A stretch of 29,411 nucleotides of DNA from Lachnospiraceae bacterium UBA7179 (GCA_002491195.1 DKVL01000031.1:447-29857), one strand, 5' to 3'; numbered from the stretch's first letter, positions 1 to 9,585 are shown. The notes: a model not told the origin generated them from the letters alone. A program made the numbers and translations.

Positions 1-2
1 CG

Positions 3-110
3 GAGTCAAAAGAGACAGAAACGGAGTCAAAAGAGACAGAAACGGAGACAGAAACAGAAACGGAGACGGAAACGGAGACAGAAACAGAAACGGAGACAGA
101 GACAGAAACA
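3..110 (+). repeat. Thr-Glu coding low-complexity repeat
   Basis: Short direct repeats built on GAGACAGAAACG hexamer pairs, including a 21-bp unit present twice at the very start, encode an ESKETET.. and then (TE)n linker. The paralogue has a similar, shorter tract at about 5515-5565. Such tracts usually act as extended linkers between the cell wall and exposed domains, and they are prone to replication slippage. Confidence 0.8.
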
Positions 111-3100
111 CAGGAGATCATCGCGTTTGCGGATATCCAGGATGTAGTATCATTCAATACAGGAAATTTGGAAATCAGTGTTATTCCAAGTGATGATTAC
201 AGTGATGAACTGTTTGAGACTTGTCTGGAGGATAACATCTATATAGTACCATTTAATGAAGACGGCAGTTTCACCATTGAGGCGGAGGCAGATGCGTTCT
301 TTCCATATGAGGTACAGTTCAAATACGATGGCAGTACGGAAAACAGATGGTTTTTAAGCCCTGATGACCGCTGTAGTGTAAATGGACATACGTTTCATAT
401 CCATTCCGAGTTCAGCGGAGATGTCATCACGCAGATGAGTCTTGGTGTGGTAGGTAAGACAGTCACTGTGTATCCTGAAAAGAAGGAATTTACGAATGAC
501 GGCGGAATATCGACTTATTCGCTGATGCCGCTGGAGGAAAAAAGTTTGAGGGTTGACCTGACTGGTTTTAATCCGCTTCAGCTTACCCGGGTGGCAGTGA
601 GCAGCGTTTTTGCTGGGGAAAACAGCATCAGCGCGGAGAAGATAGCGTGGAGCAGGGCATATGAGGATTACTATAAGGTTAGATCTACAGGAGATGCACT
701 TGACCTAAGCTATGATACAGGAGATGGCGGAACTACTACCTGGGAGATGATAGCAGGCGATGCCGATCAGCTCAATTTATCGAATATCAGATATCGGGTA
801 ACTGTAAATATTGATAGGACAAGAAGCTGGCTGCAGCCTGTTATATGTGGGCAGAATAGTGACAGCAGCTATACAGACAATCTGGTAAAATCTGCGGAAT
901 ACTACGATTCTGGCTATCAAAACCATGATAGATGGGATTGGTACAGATATGAGCGGATTATTCTACTTGATGGCAGCGTAACAGGCAGTGATGCGCTGTA
1001 TTTAAAACTGAATAAGGAAATTTTCGGCAGCGATAATGTAAAGGTATACGAAGGAGAGCTTAGCAGTCCGGATGCAGCAGAACAGGCCATAGAGATTACC
1101 AATGAAATCTTTGGAGAGCATGGGTATAAACTTACAGACAGATCTGAGTACATTACATTGGTAAGCTATGATAGCAATGGAAATGTTACAGGTTTTCTTC
1201 CAATTCAAATGGAGGTAGATAATTCATATGAGTCCTTCGATTTTTGGATAGAAAATGCAGATGGCGAAGACTGCGATTATACATGCACTACCCGAATCGA
1301 AAATGGTTGTAGGTTTAGAACATATGAGCTTTATAAAGGAAATCCGGCTGATCAGCAGTATTATTTGAGTGCATCTCATTATATAGACGGACATTCCTAT
1401 AATTCACTGAGCGGCGTAACTGTTTATAAGGGCTTATACAGTACGATGGAGGAGGCACAAAGCAGTGGTGCGGAGGATGTCACATCAGTCATGTCTGGAG
1501 ATGGTTATCTTGCGAACTACAGTCAGGGTGTCGACTTTACATTTTTTACGGACAGTAAGGTTTTCCAATACAATATAAAAGTTGTGGAAGGTGATCATGA
1601 GAAAAGACAGTATTTGAGCAGCAGCTCAAAATTCCGCGTTCAGGGATTTAGTGATGCTGACGGAAACTATGTGAAAGCGTATGGTGTCGAGACAAATGAG
1701 GATTCCTATGCGGAATATAATTATCTGACAATCTTAGTGGATAAGGACGTGGACCTGACGAATTTGGCTTTGAGATTTTATACAAATGACAGCAAGGCCA
1801 AAGTATACTGTGAAGGAAGCAGTTCGCCGGAAGTAAGCGGCAGGACACTGCACGATTTCTCTAAGGGTGTGATGCAGTACACCGTGTCTGCGGAGAATGG
1901 TGAGAACGCGACGAATTACTGGATACAGGTTGTAAAGCCGGAAGAGTCCAATGCAAAGCTTTATGTAAATAGCCTGATCGACACGGATGCAAAGACAGAA
2001 GTTAGAGATGGCGTCACCTACACAACACGTGAGGTGATGATTGATGGAATGCATAATTATGTTCATGACATATTGCTCGCAAATATGGGTAATGCTGATA
2101 TCTCAAAGGTCAGTGTGGAGCTGAATTCCAATGTGGCAGCACTTGACTCATACTGGACATTGAGCGGAAATCAGAATCTTGGAACTTTCAAGAGCGATGA
2201 GATCAATGATGATAAATATTATGGCGGGCTTTCCAATCTTGCGAAGATACGACTAAAGCAAAAAGAGGGAGTTGCTGATGGTACAGATATCACAGGAACA
2301 TTAAAAATTAAAGAGGACGGCAAGGATCTCATTGTCATGGAATTGACTGGTACAGCTGGAGATCCGAGCATCATTACTACAGAGATTCCGGATGCCGTGA
2401 AATATGTTCCGTATGGCACCATGATCCAGAACAGTAACAAATACAGTGCAAATAATGTTTCCTATTCGTTGTGGTCAGGCAGGCTTCCAGAAGGTATGGA
2501 GTTAAAGCCAAACGGAGAGATTTATGGTGTGCCTAAGGAGACAGGTACATTCCATATCAATGTGAGAATGGACAACTCCATCAGCAATTTTAGTACATGC
2601 TATAGGGAGTTTGATTTCGCAGTTCTCGATAATACGGATGAGAATGTAAATAATGCGACAGATGAGGGATATACATTATCGACCAGACTTAGTCATGCTG
2701 GTGCGGAATATTTAGTAGTATCGGAAGGTGTTTTCCCGAATTTTAAATATATCTATATTGACGGTGATCGACTGGTGGAAGGCGTAGATTATGATGCCGA
2801 GTCAGGAAGTACCAGGATCACAATCCGCTCTGAGACGCTTTCCAAGAAAGGTTCTGGTGTGCATACACTTGGTATTGAGTTTCGTGAAGGCGGGGAGGAT
2901 ACCGGTGAGCTCAAACGCGCCGCACAGAATTACGACGCAGCAGATATTGGTGTTGTGGAAAAACCATCAAACAGTAGTTCAGACAGCAATAACTCCAATA
3001 ACAGCAGTTCAAGTACCAGCTCAAGCAGCAATACCACAGCAGTAAAGACAACAGATACGCCCGTGGAGATTATTCCTGTGGAAGGCTTTACGTACAAAGA

Positions 3101-3536
3101 GGGATATACAATGTCACAGGCTGATGTGTCAAGGGATCATGTGTTAAGAGCAGCGCTTCTGAATCAGTATTATGGACAGTACCTGTATCTGAACGCTGTT
3201 TTCAGCGCGGATTTCGGGCTGACGATCGACATGGCCAATGTACCAATGATGACAAATGACGTGGAGATTGTCTACGCATTGGCTGCAGATCCCATGATCG
3301 CACCGGAGTTTGACGTGATCCATGCGGTTCCAGACGCAATTAAGCCGTTGGGATTTGATGCAATATTTAACTTCCATATCGGGGATGAGTATGTTGGGAA
3401 GAAGGCCTACATCTATGTGCTGAATGAATCTGCCACGGGTTATGATCTCGTATATACGACGATTGTCAATGAAATCGGCAATGTTGCTTTTGTCTGCAGC
3501 AGTGTAACAGATGTCATTATATTTGTTGAGAAGTGA
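3..3536 (+). CDS. Giant modular secreted surface protein, 5' part outside window
   Basis: The reading frame is open from the first full codon at the left edge to TGA at 3534-3536, so the start and any signal peptide lie upstream; a TTG at 168 is not a credible start. Order of parts: a Thr-Glu tract (to about nt 110); a block nearly identical to the paralogue at 4936-9183 (nt 111-537); a divergent beta-rich middle; a cadherin-like strand region (about 1709-1945); a putative Ig, He_PIG-like, module with the pattern VKYVPYG..LPEGMELKPNGEIYGVP (2397-2620); an X2-like module (IDGDRLVEGVDYD..STRITI, about 2751-2890); a Ser/Asn linker (2967-3045); and a beta-rich C-terminal domain. No LPxTG motif or C-terminal anchor is visible, so the mode of attachment is unknown. 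An adhesin or cell-wall role is inference from architecture. A hairpin terminator follows. Confidence 0.85.
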   Translation, partial: ESKETETESKETETETETETETETETETETETETETQEIIAFADIQDVVSFNTGNLEISVIPSDDYSDELFETCLEDNIYIVPFNEDGSFTIEAEADAFFPYEVQFKYDGSTENRWFLSPDDRCSVNGHTFHIHSEFSGDVITQMSLGVVGKTVTVYPEKKEFTNDGGISTYSLMPLEEKSLRVDLTGFNPLQLTRVAVSSVFAGENSISAEKIAWSRAYEDYYKVRSTGDALDLSYDTGDGGTTTWEMIAGDADQLNLSNIRYRVTVNIDRTRSWLQPVICGQNSDSSYTDNLVKSAEYYDSGYQNHDRWDWYRYERIILLDGSVTGSDALYLKLNKEIFGSDNVKVYEGELSSPDAAEQAIEITNEIFGEHGYKLTDRSEYITLVSYDSNGNVTGFLPIQMEVDNSYESFDFWIENADGEDCDYTCTTRIENGCRFRTYELYKGNPADQQYYLSASHYIDGHSYNSLSGVTVYKGLYSTMEEAQSSGAEDVTSVMSGDGYLANYSQGVDFTFFTDSKVFQYNIKVVEGDHEKRQYLSSSSKFRVQGFSDADGNYVKAYGVETNEDSYAEYNYLTILVDKDVDLTNLALRFYTNDSKAKVYCEGSSSPEVSGRTLHDFSKGVMQYTVSAENGENATNYWIQVVKPEESNAKLYVNSLIDTDAKTEVRDGVTYTTREVMIDGMHNYVHDILLANMGNADISKVSVELNSNVAALDSYWTLSGNQNLGTFKSDEINDDKYYGGLSNLAKIRLKQKEGVADGTDITGTLKIKEDGKDLIVMELTGTAGDPSIITTEIPDAVKYVPYGTMIQNSNKYSANNVSYSLWSGRLPEGMELKPNGEIYGVPKETGTFHINVRMDNSISNFSTCYREFDFAVLDNTDENVNNATDEGYTLSTRLSHAGAEYLVVSEGVFPNFKYIYIDGDRLVEGVDYDAESGSTRITIRSETLSKKGSGVHTLGIEFREGGEDTGELKRAAQNYDAADIGVVEKPSNSSSDSNNSNNSSSSTSSSSNTTAVKTTDTPVEIIPVEGFTYKEGYTMSQADVSRDHVLRAALLNQYYGQYLYLNAVFSADFGLTIDMANVPMMTNDVEIVYALAADPMIAPEFDVIHAVPDAIKPLGFDAIFNFHIGDEYVGKKAYIYVLNESATGYDLVYTTIVNEIGNVAFVCSSVTDVIIFVEK
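111..537 (+). repeat. Duplicated block, copy 1 (partner at 5569-5995)
   Basis: Begins at the codons for QEIIAFADIQD and matches 5569-5995 in the second surface-protein gene. I count about a dozen amino-acid differences over about 142 residues, with no gaps. Similarity drops sharply right after the shared PLEE residues, while the remaining ectodomains are only recognisably homologous. Confidence 0.85.
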
Positions 3537-3626
3537 ATGTTAAGTCGAGGGGGATCAAAACAGATCAAAACCTGCTTAGAACGATCTAAAAGCTTTGCGT
3601 TAAGAGCAACTTAAAAATGATACCCG

Positions 3627-3655
3627 AATCCGTGAACCCAATTGGTTCACGGATT
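3627..3655 (+). terminator. Hairpin terminator after first surface protein
   Basis: Perfect 12-bp inverted repeat AATCCGTGAACC / GGTTCACGGATT with a 5-nt loop (3639-3643), 90 bp after the stop codon. Only a short, broken T-rich stretch follows, so termination efficiency may be modest; some read-through to the next gene is possible. Confidence 0.65.
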
Positions 3656-3698
3656 TGAGTTATAGATCAAGGAAAGCAGAGGGGTAGGAGAAGAATTT

Positions 3699-4871
3699 AT
3701 GAGAATAAGCATACCCATTGTCGGAAATTCGAAGTGGTCCAAATTAATTAGTCTGTTGCTATATTTGGTTTATTTTTTGGGAATCGCTATTAGCCTGCTT
3801 GGCGTGTCGGTATTGATTGAGACTGTACTGGAAGGGGATCTGCTGTCTGTATTGCTCTCATTTGTTTTGATTGTGGCAGGATTTATAATTGCCCAGACGC
3901 CGTATGTAATATACTTCGTTATAGCCAGATACGTGAACTATCTGCGGATTAAAAAGGAAGTAAAGAAGAGGGGGCTTGAACCTGTTGTTGGAACATCGAT
4001 TGAGGTAGCCCTGCAGTTGTATGCAAAAGAGCCGGGAAGGCCATTATTGCGGTATATCAGGACATTAAATCCAAAAGCGGCAGAGATGATCATAACAGAA
4101 AATCCGTATGCCATGGAGACAAAATGCCAGATGGTCAAGCGAATAGCAGGCGTGTGGATTGCAAAAATAAGGAAAAGGCACGACACAGAAACGAAACGCC
4201 AGAAAATACGGAGAAAGGCGGGGTATGGATGTCTTGCAGCTGGAATTGTCATTCTGACAGCAATATCAATCTATAATGCAAAATGTAAGTACGAATATGT
4301 GGATGTTCCGTTCTCGTATAAAAGGTATGATAAAAAGTTAGAGCTAAACGCATATGCAGAGATGAATATTGTTGCTGCGCTGATGATTGGGAGTAAAGAA
4401 GAAGTTTCGACTGGGAAAAATGGTAAAGCGATGGGTGCTTCATCGTGTGCAGGTTTGTATTACTATGTGGTTGATAACAAGGGAAATGACGGAGTAGTAT
4501 TTTTCCCGATTGATATATTGAAACATGATTTTGATTATCGGGAAAGCGGGCTGGGAGACACCACATATGAGTGTGAAATTGATGTACCAGTACAAGTCTA
4601 TGGACATATAAAAGAGATGCCGTATTTTTCGGACGTATTGAATCCTTCCAGCCAGTATTTCCAGCAGGAGGATGGAAAAGAACCGAACGAACTGCTTTCG
4701 GAGTATGCTTTATTATCAGTAGATTCCCTGAAACCAAGGGAGCCTTCCAGAGAAAAAGTCCCCACAGGTAAGGAAGCCAGCGACGAATGGATCGCAGTGG
4801 GAATAGTGTTCCTGATTGCTTTTATAATACTGATCCCCAAGAAACAGGACAGTTCGGATTGGGATGAATAG
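3699..4871 (+). CDS. Membrane protein with four predicted TM segments, unknown family
   Basis: A 390-residue protein I do not recognise. Predicted membrane segments lie at about residues 16-40, 48-77, 176-192 and 364-381. Between TM2 and TM3 is a basic, probably cytoplasmic segment (about 80-172) rich in Lys/Arg. Between TM3 and TM4 is a probably extracellular domain of about 170 residues. The start ATG is preceded by a purine-rich GTAGGAGAAG site. It lies between the two paralogous giant surface proteins, 64 bp upstream of the second one, which it could be transcribed with. An accessory role in exporting, anchoring or sensing those proteins is only a positional guess; no catalytic motif was seen. 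Confidence 0.8.
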   Translation: MRISIPIVGNSKWSKLISLLLYLVYFLGIAISLLGVSVLIETVLEGDLLSVLLSFVLIVAGFIIAQTPYVIYFVIARYVNYLRIKKEVKKRGLEPVVGTSIEVALQLYAKEPGRPLLRYIRTLNPKAAEMIITENPYAMETKCQMVKRIAGVWIAKIRKRHDTETKRQKIRRKAGYGCLAAGIVILTAISIYNAKCKYEYVDVPFSYKRYDKKLELNAYAEMNIVAALMIGSKEEVSTGKNGKAMGASSCAGLYYYVVDNKGNDGVVFFPIDILKHDFDYRESGLGDTTYECEIDVPVQVYGHIKEMPYFSDVLNPSSQYFQQEDGKEPNELLSEYALLSVDSLKPREPSREKVPTGKEASDEWIAVGIVFLIAFIILIPKKQDSSDWDE

Positions 4872-4935
4872 GGGAATGCATATATTCCTGCAGCTTGCAC
4901 AAAAAATAATTAAGCAAAGAAAGGAGTTAGTACAA

Positions 4936-7900
4936 ATGAAATGGAAGTCATTGAAACGCGGACTGGCGGTCGTACTTTCCGCACTGATGATCACGTCAAG
5001 TGTGTCAGTGTATGCAGAAGAGCCGCAGTCCACACCGGCTCAGACAGACAGCACTGTGGAAAGTACGCAGGATGGTGAATCTGAGCCGAGTGAAAATGCG
5101 ATGCCGCCGGAGGAGCCGAACCCAGAAGAAGGCGCCGGGGCAGGTGCAGATGTGACGCCATCGGAGAAGCCGAACCCGGAAGAAGCTGGAGCGGATGCAG
5201 ATGTGACGCCATCGGAGAAGCCAGATCCGAAAGAAGAAGCAGGTGCAGATGTGACGCCATCGAAGAAGCCAGATCCGAAAGAAGAAGCAGGTGCAGATGT
5301 GACGCCATCGGAAAAGCCGGACCTGGAAGAAGAGGCTGGTGCAGATGTGATGCCATCGGAGGATTCCCAGCCGGAAGAAGGAGTTGACCCGGGTAAGGAT
5401 ACGACGTCATCGGAGGATTCCCAACCGGAAGAAGGAGTCGACCCAGGTGAAAATGGGAAGCCATCAGAGACCCAGCCGACGACAGAGACAGAAACGACAG
5501 TGGAAGAACCAACAGAGAGTGAGACAGAAATAGAGACAGAGACGGAAACAGAAACGGAGACAGAACCACAGGAGATCATCGCGTTTGCGGATATCCAGGA
5601 TATAGTAACATTCAATACAGGAAATCTGGAAATCAGTGTTATTCCAAGTGATGATTACAGCGATGAACTGTTTGAGACCTGTCTGGAGGATAACATCTAC
5701 ATAGCGCCATTTAATGAAGACGGCAGCTTCACCATCGAGGCGGAGGCAGATGCGTTTTTTCCATATGAAGTGCAGTTCCAGTACGACGGCACGACGGAAA
5801 GCAGATGGTTTTTAAGCCCTGATGACCGCTGCAGTGTAAATGGACATATGTTTGATATTCATTCTGAGTTCAGCGGAAATGTCATCACGCAGATGAGTCT
5901 TGGTGTGGCAGGTAAGACAATTACTGTATATCCCGAGAAGAAGGAATTTACGAATGACGGCGGAATATCGACTTATTCGCTGCTGCCATTGGAAGAGCGG
6001 GAACTGACGATAGACCTGCGGGGACTTACGCCAGTGGAACTGACAATGGTCTCGATGTCTGCATGTGCAGGTAATGATCAGATCAAGGATACAGATGATA
6101 TTGTGTGGAAGTTATTAAATGACAGTCATGATGATTACCAGGTCAGTGTTTCCGATGGCAGGGTGGATCTGAGCTGTTCTACTTATATAAAAGATAATGT
6201 TTTATGGGAAGTAATTACAGGAAAGGCGGATCAGCTGGCAGCAGATAATATTAGATACTTGATCACAGTACAAGTAACGGAGTCTATGAATTGGCTGACA
6301 CCAGTTATATACTGTTTGGATGCATCGGGAAACCGTAAAGAAGTTAAGGTTGTGGAGACTAGCTATTCGGATTGGAAGTCTAATACAAATCAATTTGAGA
6401 ATGCGCATTATGATAAGCAAAGATATTATTTGTACATTACTCCAGCAGCAAACGATATAGGGGATGCGGAGAAGATCTATGTGGGATTAACAATCAATCC
6501 CAATGTTTTTGCATCAACACAGTACAGCAGGATGGATGTTTATGGGAAACTATATAAAAGTATCAGTGAGCTTGAAAATGACAGCCAGTCAGACAGTTAT
6601 CGGTACGGTAACTTTTTTGATACAGATATGACACAACAGGAAGCGGGATTATGTCTTCCTTGGCAGAAAAAGGACACAGAGACTATAGGTTCTGTCACAG
6701 GGAAAAATTTTACATTGGTAACGTATGACAATAGTGGAACTGCAACAGGCTGTCTTCCAATAGAAATGAACCTGTATGATTATTCTGTTGGGTTTGATTA
6801 TGATTTATATGGGGAAAATTATGAGCTTAAATCAACTATGTCTTCTATAAGAATAAGTGGAAAATACCAGAATCATAATCTGATTTTAGAACCAGGAAAT
6901 GCAGCGGGAAATAGATATCGTTTGGTGCTTTATTATACTGAGGATATGACACAGCATAATGAAAAGGTAACTGCAGCTTATATAGGGGACTATGCATCCA
7001 TTGCAGAAGCAGAGGCAGCAGGATCGGTAAATATTAAAGATCAATTATTCGGTCTGGATGGTTATTCTGCAGACTACAGTGGGAATGGCATTCTTTTTTC
7101 CATTTTTATAGGAGAAGACAGTTCAGAAAATCAGAGGAAATATTATCATCGCTTCAGGACAGAGGAGGGACAGTATACGGATGCTGTTCTCACTGATCCA
7201 CGTACGTATGTACGCTTTAACGGTTTGAAAGACGCCGCTCAGCAGGATATTCCCTGCTATTGCGTAGATGTACTGGAGGATTCCTATGCGGAGTACAATT
7301 ACCTGACCATGATTGTCGGAAAGGATGTTGATCTGACAAATGTGGCGCCCACTTTTGTGACTGCGGAAGGTATCAGACTATATTCGGGGGCAGAGGGTCA
7401 GGAGAGCGGGAAAACATATCACAATTTTGCAAATGGTTCTGTTCAGTATACAGCGGCATCATCGGATGGCACCCGCCAGAAGAATTACTGGCTTCAGATC
7501 GTAAAGGCAGAGGATGGGCAAAAGCTTTATGTCAACAGTCTCGCGGATCCCGGATCAAATACAGTATCAGCAGGCGGTTTGACAACTACCACAAGGGAAG
7601 TGTTCCTGGATACTGCCCATGACCAGATACATGACATTTTGCTGGTGAACATGGGAACATCGCCCATAGAAAAGATTTCCGTAGAGCTGCAGTCAGACTG
7701 GCTGGAACTGGACTCGTACTGGCAGCTGAAAGGGGATTATGATTTATCTGGCTTTACGACAACACAGAAAGCAGAGCACGGCGAGCTGCCCAACATGGCA
7801 AAGATCCGCCTGAAGATGAAGGACAGGAATATACCTACCGGAACAGGAACACTGATCATCAAATCAAATGGAAATGCCATCATGCAGCTGAACCTGACAG

Positions 7901-9183
7901 GCACAGAGGCTAAGGCGCATATTACGACGGAGCAGGCGGATATCGATAAAGTGCTGGCTGTCAAATATGTTCCATATGGATTGATGATACAGAATGATAA
8001 CAAGTATGGATTGAACCAGACTTCTTATACGCTGAAATCCGGAAATCTTCCGAAAGGAATGAATCTCAGGACAAATGGCGAGCTGTATGGAGTGCCACAG
8101 GAAGCAGGGACATTCACATTTTGTGTGCATATGGCGAATAGCAGTTCAACACAGTCTGACGAAAAAGAGTTTACGCTGACGATTCAGGAAAATACAGATG
8201 AAAATATAGAGAAGGCAACAGATGAGGAATATGTGATCCTGGATAAGATGCCGGATGTCGGTTCGCCGGCACTTTATGATAAAGTATTCCGGTCGAAAGG
8301 AGAATTTCGATATTTCGACGGGGATGGAGCAGTGTATATTGACGGCCGGAAGCTGATCAGAGATGTTGAATATACAGCGTCAGACGGAAGCACAAGAATT
8401 GTGATCAGGGCGGAGACGCTCGACAAACTGGAAGACGGATGGCATACGCTGGGTGTGGAGTTCCGAAATGATAACAGGGAACTGAAGCGTGTGGCACAGA
8501 ACTTTAGAAAAGGCAGGGATGTCGTCGAAACACCTCCGCCTGATGAGGACAAAAACACACCTTCCGACAGTGGCGGAAGAACCTCTTCTTCTGACAATAC
8601 AGCTGCAGTTTTACAACCGCCAGTTCCTGTACAGCCGCTAAAGATGCCGCCTGTGTTTGTGGACATGGATGGAAATGTTATCAGAGGCTGGGCAGAAGCT
8701 GTATTTGCAGGATATCAGGAAGCACTGGCCGCATGGCTGGCAGCCGGGGGCACAGGGAGAATGACGATCAGCATCAATGCGATCGGTGCAACGGATCTGA
8801 TCATCCCGGAGGCAGTTGTCAGGCTGATGGCAGAGACTGGCGCCGACTATTACATTTTCCTGGATAACATGGTTGTCATACTGACCAGTGAGAATTTGAG
8901 ATTGATAGAGGGAGAGATCGATCTGAATTTTGCCCTGAACAGAGTCAGGGACTTTGGCGAAGGGTTTGATGCGCTCATCCTAGATACAGGCGGGAAAAAC
9001 AAATGGTATAGTCCGATATTTGTACATTTAGTGCTGGATCAGGCGAAGGCAGGACAGACAGCTTATCTGTTTGCGGCATCTGAATCAGGGGGATATGAGC
9101 TGGTTGATATACAGACGATCGGTTCAAACGGAACGATTTGTCTTGATATCGCGCAGTACGCGTCGACAATAGTCTTATATTAA
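4936..9183 (+). CDS. Giant modular secreted surface protein, complete
   Basis: I place the start at ATG 4936 because AAAGGAG ends 9 nt before it and the product begins with a good signal peptide (MKWKSLKRGLAVV..SVYA, cleavage near residue 27). An in-frame ATG at 4864 would add 24 residues ahead of the signal peptide and overlap the previous gene. The 1415-residue product has in order: signal peptide; Pro/Glu repeats of 16-18 residues around DVTPSEKPDPKEEAGA (5141-5469); a short Thr-Glu tract; the block shared with the upstream paralogue (5569-5995); a divergent middle; a cadherin-like region (about 7288-7515); a He_PIG-like module (about 7960-8190); an X2-like module (about 8334-8466); and a beta-rich C-terminus. 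No LPxTG motif was found. A terminator follows. Confidence 0.9.
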   Translation: MKWKSLKRGLAVVLSALMITSSVSVYAEEPQSTPAQTDSTVESTQDGESEPSENAMPPEEPNPEEGAGAGADVTPSEKPNPEEAGADADVTPSEKPDPKEEAGADVTPSKKPDPKEEAGADVTPSEKPDLEEEAGADVMPSEDSQPEEGVDPGKDTTSSEDSQPEEGVDPGENGKPSETQPTTETETTVEEPTESETEIETETETETETEPQEIIAFADIQDIVTFNTGNLEISVIPSDDYSDELFETCLEDNIYIAPFNEDGSFTIEAEADAFFPYEVQFQYDGTTESRWFLSPDDRCSVNGHMFDIHSEFSGNVITQMSLGVAGKTITVYPEKKEFTNDGGISTYSLLPLEERELTIDLRGLTPVELTMVSMSACAGNDQIKDTDDIVWKLLNDSHDDYQVSVSDGRVDLSCSTYIKDNVLWEVITGKADQLAADNIRYLITVQVTESMNWLTPVIYCLDASGNRKEVKVVETSYSDWKSNTNQFENAHYDKQRYYLYITPAANDIGDAEKIYVGLTINPNVFASTQYSRMDVYGKLYKSISELENDSQSDSYRYGNFFDTDMTQQEAGLCLPWQKKDTETIGSVTGKNFTLVTYDNSGTATGCLPIEMNLYDYSVGFDYDLYGENYELKSTMSSIRISGKYQNHNLILEPGNAAGNRYRLVLYYTEDMTQHNEKVTAAYIGDYASIAEAEAAGSVNIKDQLFGLDGYSADYSGNGILFSIFIGEDSSENQRKYYHRFRTEEGQYTDAVLTDPRTYVRFNGLKDAAQQDIPCYCVDVLEDSYAEYNYLTMIVGKDVDLTNVAPTFVTAEGIRLYSGAEGQESGKTYHNFANGSVQYTAASSDGTRQKNYWLQIVKAEDGQKLYVNSLADPGSNTVSAGGLTTTTREVFLDTAHDQIHDILLVNMGTSPIEKISVELQSDWLELDSYWQLKGDYDLSGFTTTQKAEHGELPNMAKIRLKMKDRNIPTGTGTLIIKSNGNAIMQLNLTGTEAKAHITTEQADIDKVLAVKYVPYGLMIQNDNKYGLNQTSYTLKSGNLPKGMNLRTNGELYGVPQEAGTFTFCVHMANSSSTQSDEKEFTLTIQENTDENIEKATDEEYVILDKMPDVGSPALYDKVFRSKGEFRYFDGDGAVYIDGRKLIRDVEYTASDGSTRIVIRAETLDKLEDGWHTLGVEFRNDNRELKRVAQNFRKGRDVVETPPPDEDKNTPSDSGGRTSSSDNTAAVLQPPVPVQPLKMPPVFVDMDGNVIRGWAEAVFAGYQEALAAWLAAGGTGRMTISINAIGATDLIIPEAVVRLMAETGADYYIFLDNMVVILTSENLRLIEGEIDLNFALNRVRDFGEGFDALILDTGGKNKWYSPIFVHLVLDQAKAGQTAYLFAASESGGYELVDIQTIGSNGTICLDIAQYASTIVLY
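5141..5469 (+). repeat. Pro/Glu-rich tandem repeats
   Basis: About six degenerate units of 16-18 codons. Four are of the type DVTPSEKPDPKEEAGA, and the last two switch to a SEDSQPEEGVDPG type. They form an acidic, proline-rich stalk just after the signal peptide. The upstream paralogue cannot be compared here because its 5' end is outside the window. Confidence 0.8.
5569..5995 (+). repeat. Duplicated block, copy 2 (partner at 111-537)
   Basis: Counterpart of 111-537 with a constant offset of 5458 bp and no indels. It codes for the N-terminal ectodomain block FNTGNLEISVIPSDDYSDEL onward. The sharp end of high identity fits gene conversion or a recent duplication limited to this part. Confidence 0.85.
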
Positions 9184-9227
9184 TAAATTGTATAGTTTGA
9201 TAAACCTTTAACACTTGCAGAAATATA

Positions 9228-9275
9228 AAAAGGCGTTGTTCCCCGTTTTTACAGTGGGAGACGCCTTTATAATTT
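9228..9275. terminator. Probably bidirectional terminator
   Basis: AAAGGCGT (9229-9236) pairs with ACGCCTTT (9261-9268), and an inner CCC/GGG pair extends the stem. On the plus strand the stem is followed by TTTATAATTT. On the minus strand it is followed by a cleaner CTTTTTATATTT. It lies between the convergent surface-protein gene and the small minus-strand gene and can serve both. Confidence 0.75.
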
Positions 9276-9283
9276 GCTGTTGT

Positions 9284-9460
9284 TCAGTTTTCAGTTAATG
9301 GTGGCTTTTGGTATAACTTGCGGTTAATCTCTTTTTTCAGTGTTTCAATCTCTTCTTTTACTTTTTCCATATCGCCGGTCAGAGCTTGTTTTTCAATTCG
9401 TTCCACTGCTGATAATTGATCAAAAAGATAACCGTTATACTCTTTTTCGTTAATTAGCAT
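9284..9460 (-). CDS. Small coiled-coil hypothetical protein
   Basis: A 58-residue product from ATG 9458-9460, preceded by GGGAAG with 7 nt spacing. An upstream in-frame TTG would add five residues but lacks a better site. The sequence is mostly charged and helical (VERIEKQALTGDMEKVKEE, then ETLKKEINRKL) and is likely a short coiled coil without membrane or signal segment. It ends just before the bidirectional terminator. The family is not recognised. Its independent position between a terminator and an oppositely directed promoter supports a real gene, but its size leaves doubt. Confidence 0.5.
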   Translation of the reverse strand: MLINEKEYNGYLFDQLSAVERIEKQALTGDMEKVKEEIETLKKEINRKLYQKPPLTEN

Positions 9461-9556
9461 TGTATCACTTCCCAATTATGAAACATGTTGTTGTATCGTC
9501 TTTAGTGTAACATAACTGGGCAGCAAAGTCTATCAGTTTGTTGCTGCAACAGGGAC

Positions 9557-9585
9557 TTTACAACCATGCAAACTGTCAGTATAAT
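9557..9585 (+). promoter_or_regulatory. Sigma-A type promoter
   Basis: TTTACA (9557-9562), 17-bp spacer, TATAAT (9580-9585). It would drive the truncated ATPase-like gene and, through it, the CoA-transferase gene, because no other clear promoter or terminator separates them. Confidence 0.65.

Noticed and set aside
4864..4935. Longer start for the second surface protein at ATG 4864
   Set aside because: It would place 24 residues before a good signal peptide and overlap the previous gene; AAAGGAG is correctly spaced for ATG 4936.
4991..5615. Long antisense frames opposite the Pro/Glu and Thr-Glu repeats
   Set aside because: They are low-complexity reverse readings of a repetitive coding region, with no RBS or family pattern.
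3..9183. LPxTG sortase anchor in the surface proteins
   Set aside because: Neither visible C-terminus has LPxTG, a hydrophobic helix and a basic tail; both end in beta-like sequence.
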